36,739 nt of DNA, taken from NCBI GenBank assembly GCA_010014835.2, contig JAAAKB020000029.1, positions 1 through 36,739 on the forward strand, read 5' to 3'. The DNA is from Apostichopus leukothele (lineage: Eukaryota > Echinodermata > Holothuroidea > Aspidochirotida > Stichopodidae). The notes under the pieces were generated by a model. That model searched no databases and was not told where the DNA came from. It saw only the letters and a list, made by a program, of their open reading frames with translations. Below, one piece after another: positions 35,938 through 36,739 of this stretch (the stretch's first letter is position 1; each line of letters begins with the position of its first letter). The translations under genes and the position numbers were made by a program.

Positions 35938-36739
35938 GCTCTCTCTCATCAAAGCCTATATATATATAATGTTACAACACATTCACAAACGTGAACTGAT
36001 CAAACAATGTAAAAATAACTCTAGCCTTATCAAGTAGTGAATTGAGGTTGGCACACCAGAGAAGCAGCCTTATTACACATACACTCTCCTTATATCTGTT
36101 TCCTTGAGTGATCCTGGAGGGTAAGGAGATGAATGCCACAACTGTTAGTGTTGAATAATAATCTACAGAAGACCTGTACACCACTCACTGTAGTTACTGC
36201 TGGTACCCTGACCCTCATACAGATTTGAGTTGCATGTGAAATCTGTTTACCACATCCTGAGCAAAGTTTGCTAAGCAGTCTAACTTGTATTTTGCCACTT
36301 GAGAGTTTTTTGTTGTTGTATTTACCATGACTTTCAGACTTTGTCTCGATATTCTCATTGTTTAGAACCAACATTGTATAAATTCCATTTCAACCACAAA
36401 GTGATGGTGGTTTGACATTAAATGTGGTTTCAGTTATGAGCCTGAAATAGGAGCTAGGGAACATTCTGATATTGAGCCTTTGAAATGAGCAAACATGTAT
36501 GAAAAATATATATTGGCTTTGAAAACAAATGTGTTTACTTTTGAAAATCCTTGGTAAGTAGGATGAATGGAGGAAAGTTAAGTGAGATATGACATGAATA
36601 AACACAAACAGCAAGAAATAAACCTTTGTGAATAATATTCTGAGAGGAAAGAAATTATTAGGTGCTTTAAGAGCTTGTAGACGGTTTATTTCTTTCGTTT
36701 CCTCTCTTGGTGATAACAACACGCGTAGGTAGAACTATG

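Larger units (their letters stand above)
23542..36739 (+). other. start of intron 3 of the ENTREP-like gene, open at the right edge
   Basis: No downstream exon with the expected proline-rich or PPxY content was recognised up to the right edge. The intron appears to extend at least 13.2 kb unless a divergent exon was missed. It contains the repeats listed separately, and a weak exon-like candidate near 35105-35310 is discussed in the findings. The stretch 25690-26230 is richer in CpG than its surroundings and includes TTACGTCA (a half-CRE/bZIP-type word) near 25768. It could be regulatory, but nothing in it is decisive. A few open frames on the minus strand (25016-25243, 30131-30397, 32391-32681) are noted separately. 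Confidence 0.6.

Noticed and set aside
36390-36722. Minus-strand 110-codon frame at the right edge
   Set aside because: It is rich in F, I, L and K codons typical of AT-rich DNA read at random. It has no motif and no splice context.
1-36739. Search for retrovirus-like, Polinton-like or other capsid-bearing elements and for large DNA transposons
   Set aside because: No long terminal repeats, polymerase, integrase, capsid or transposase motifs were recognised in any open frame. Only short retroposon-like tails are present.

Overview
This is an AT-rich, intron-dominated metazoan genomic window. It has long non-coding stretches, scattered minisatellites, short non-autonomous repeat tails and GT-AG splice sites. 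The phrase 'aggcctagtctaggccct' and similar AGGCCTA-rich stretches near the left end remind me of invertebrate deuterostome genomes, with echinoderms such as sea cucumbers my first guess. That assignment is an inference from style, not a proof. Nothing looks prokaryotic: there are no operons, no ribosome-binding-site-led genes and no CRISPR.

One gene is well supported. Three plus-strand exons at 4758-5000, 22526-22582 and 23203-23541 join in phase 0 at every junction. They give the first 213 residues of a four-pass membrane protein of the ENTREP (formerly FAM189) family, endosomal transmembrane proteins known in vertebrates to recruit WW-domain (NEDD4-type) ubiquitin ligases. Exon 1 carries a basic N-terminus, TM1 and the start of TM2. 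Exon 2, of only 57 nt, finishes TM2. Exon 3 carries TM3, a six-cysteine loop with a CLCC motif, and TM4. The proline-rich cytoplasmic tail expected of the family is not recognisable here and probably lies to the right of the window. Intron 1 is about 17.5 kb, intron 2 is 620 bp, and intron 3 is open at the right edge (at least 13.2 kb). The leader just upstream of the ATG holds four short upstream ORFs and a plausible splice acceptor at 4567-4568.

Layout: 1-50, possible end of a leader exon (weak). 51-4568, no gene seen. 4569-5000, probable leader plus first coding exon. 5001-22525, intron 1, with minisatellites at about 6.6, 11.3 and 16.3 kb and two repeat tails ending GCGCTATATAA plus a trinucleotide run (6.5 and 10.3 kb). 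22526-23541, exons 2 and 3. 23542-36739, start of intron 3, with a splice-donor-like minisatellite, tandem duplications, AT-rich palindromes and a few minor open frames of unknown meaning.

The most unusual feature is the relation between tandem repeats and splice donors. The exon 1/intron 1 junction is itself a 28-bp unit repeated three times: two copies keep an intact GCG|GTAAGT donor and the third is changed to TTAAGT. About 85 bp past the exon 3 donor lies a minisatellite whose unit contains CTGGTAAGATG, giving seven further GTAAG sites. No new molecular system (defence, mobile or RNA-guided) is evident. The window looks like the 5' half of an ordinary housekeeping-type membrane gene with odd repeat architecture at its splice sites.
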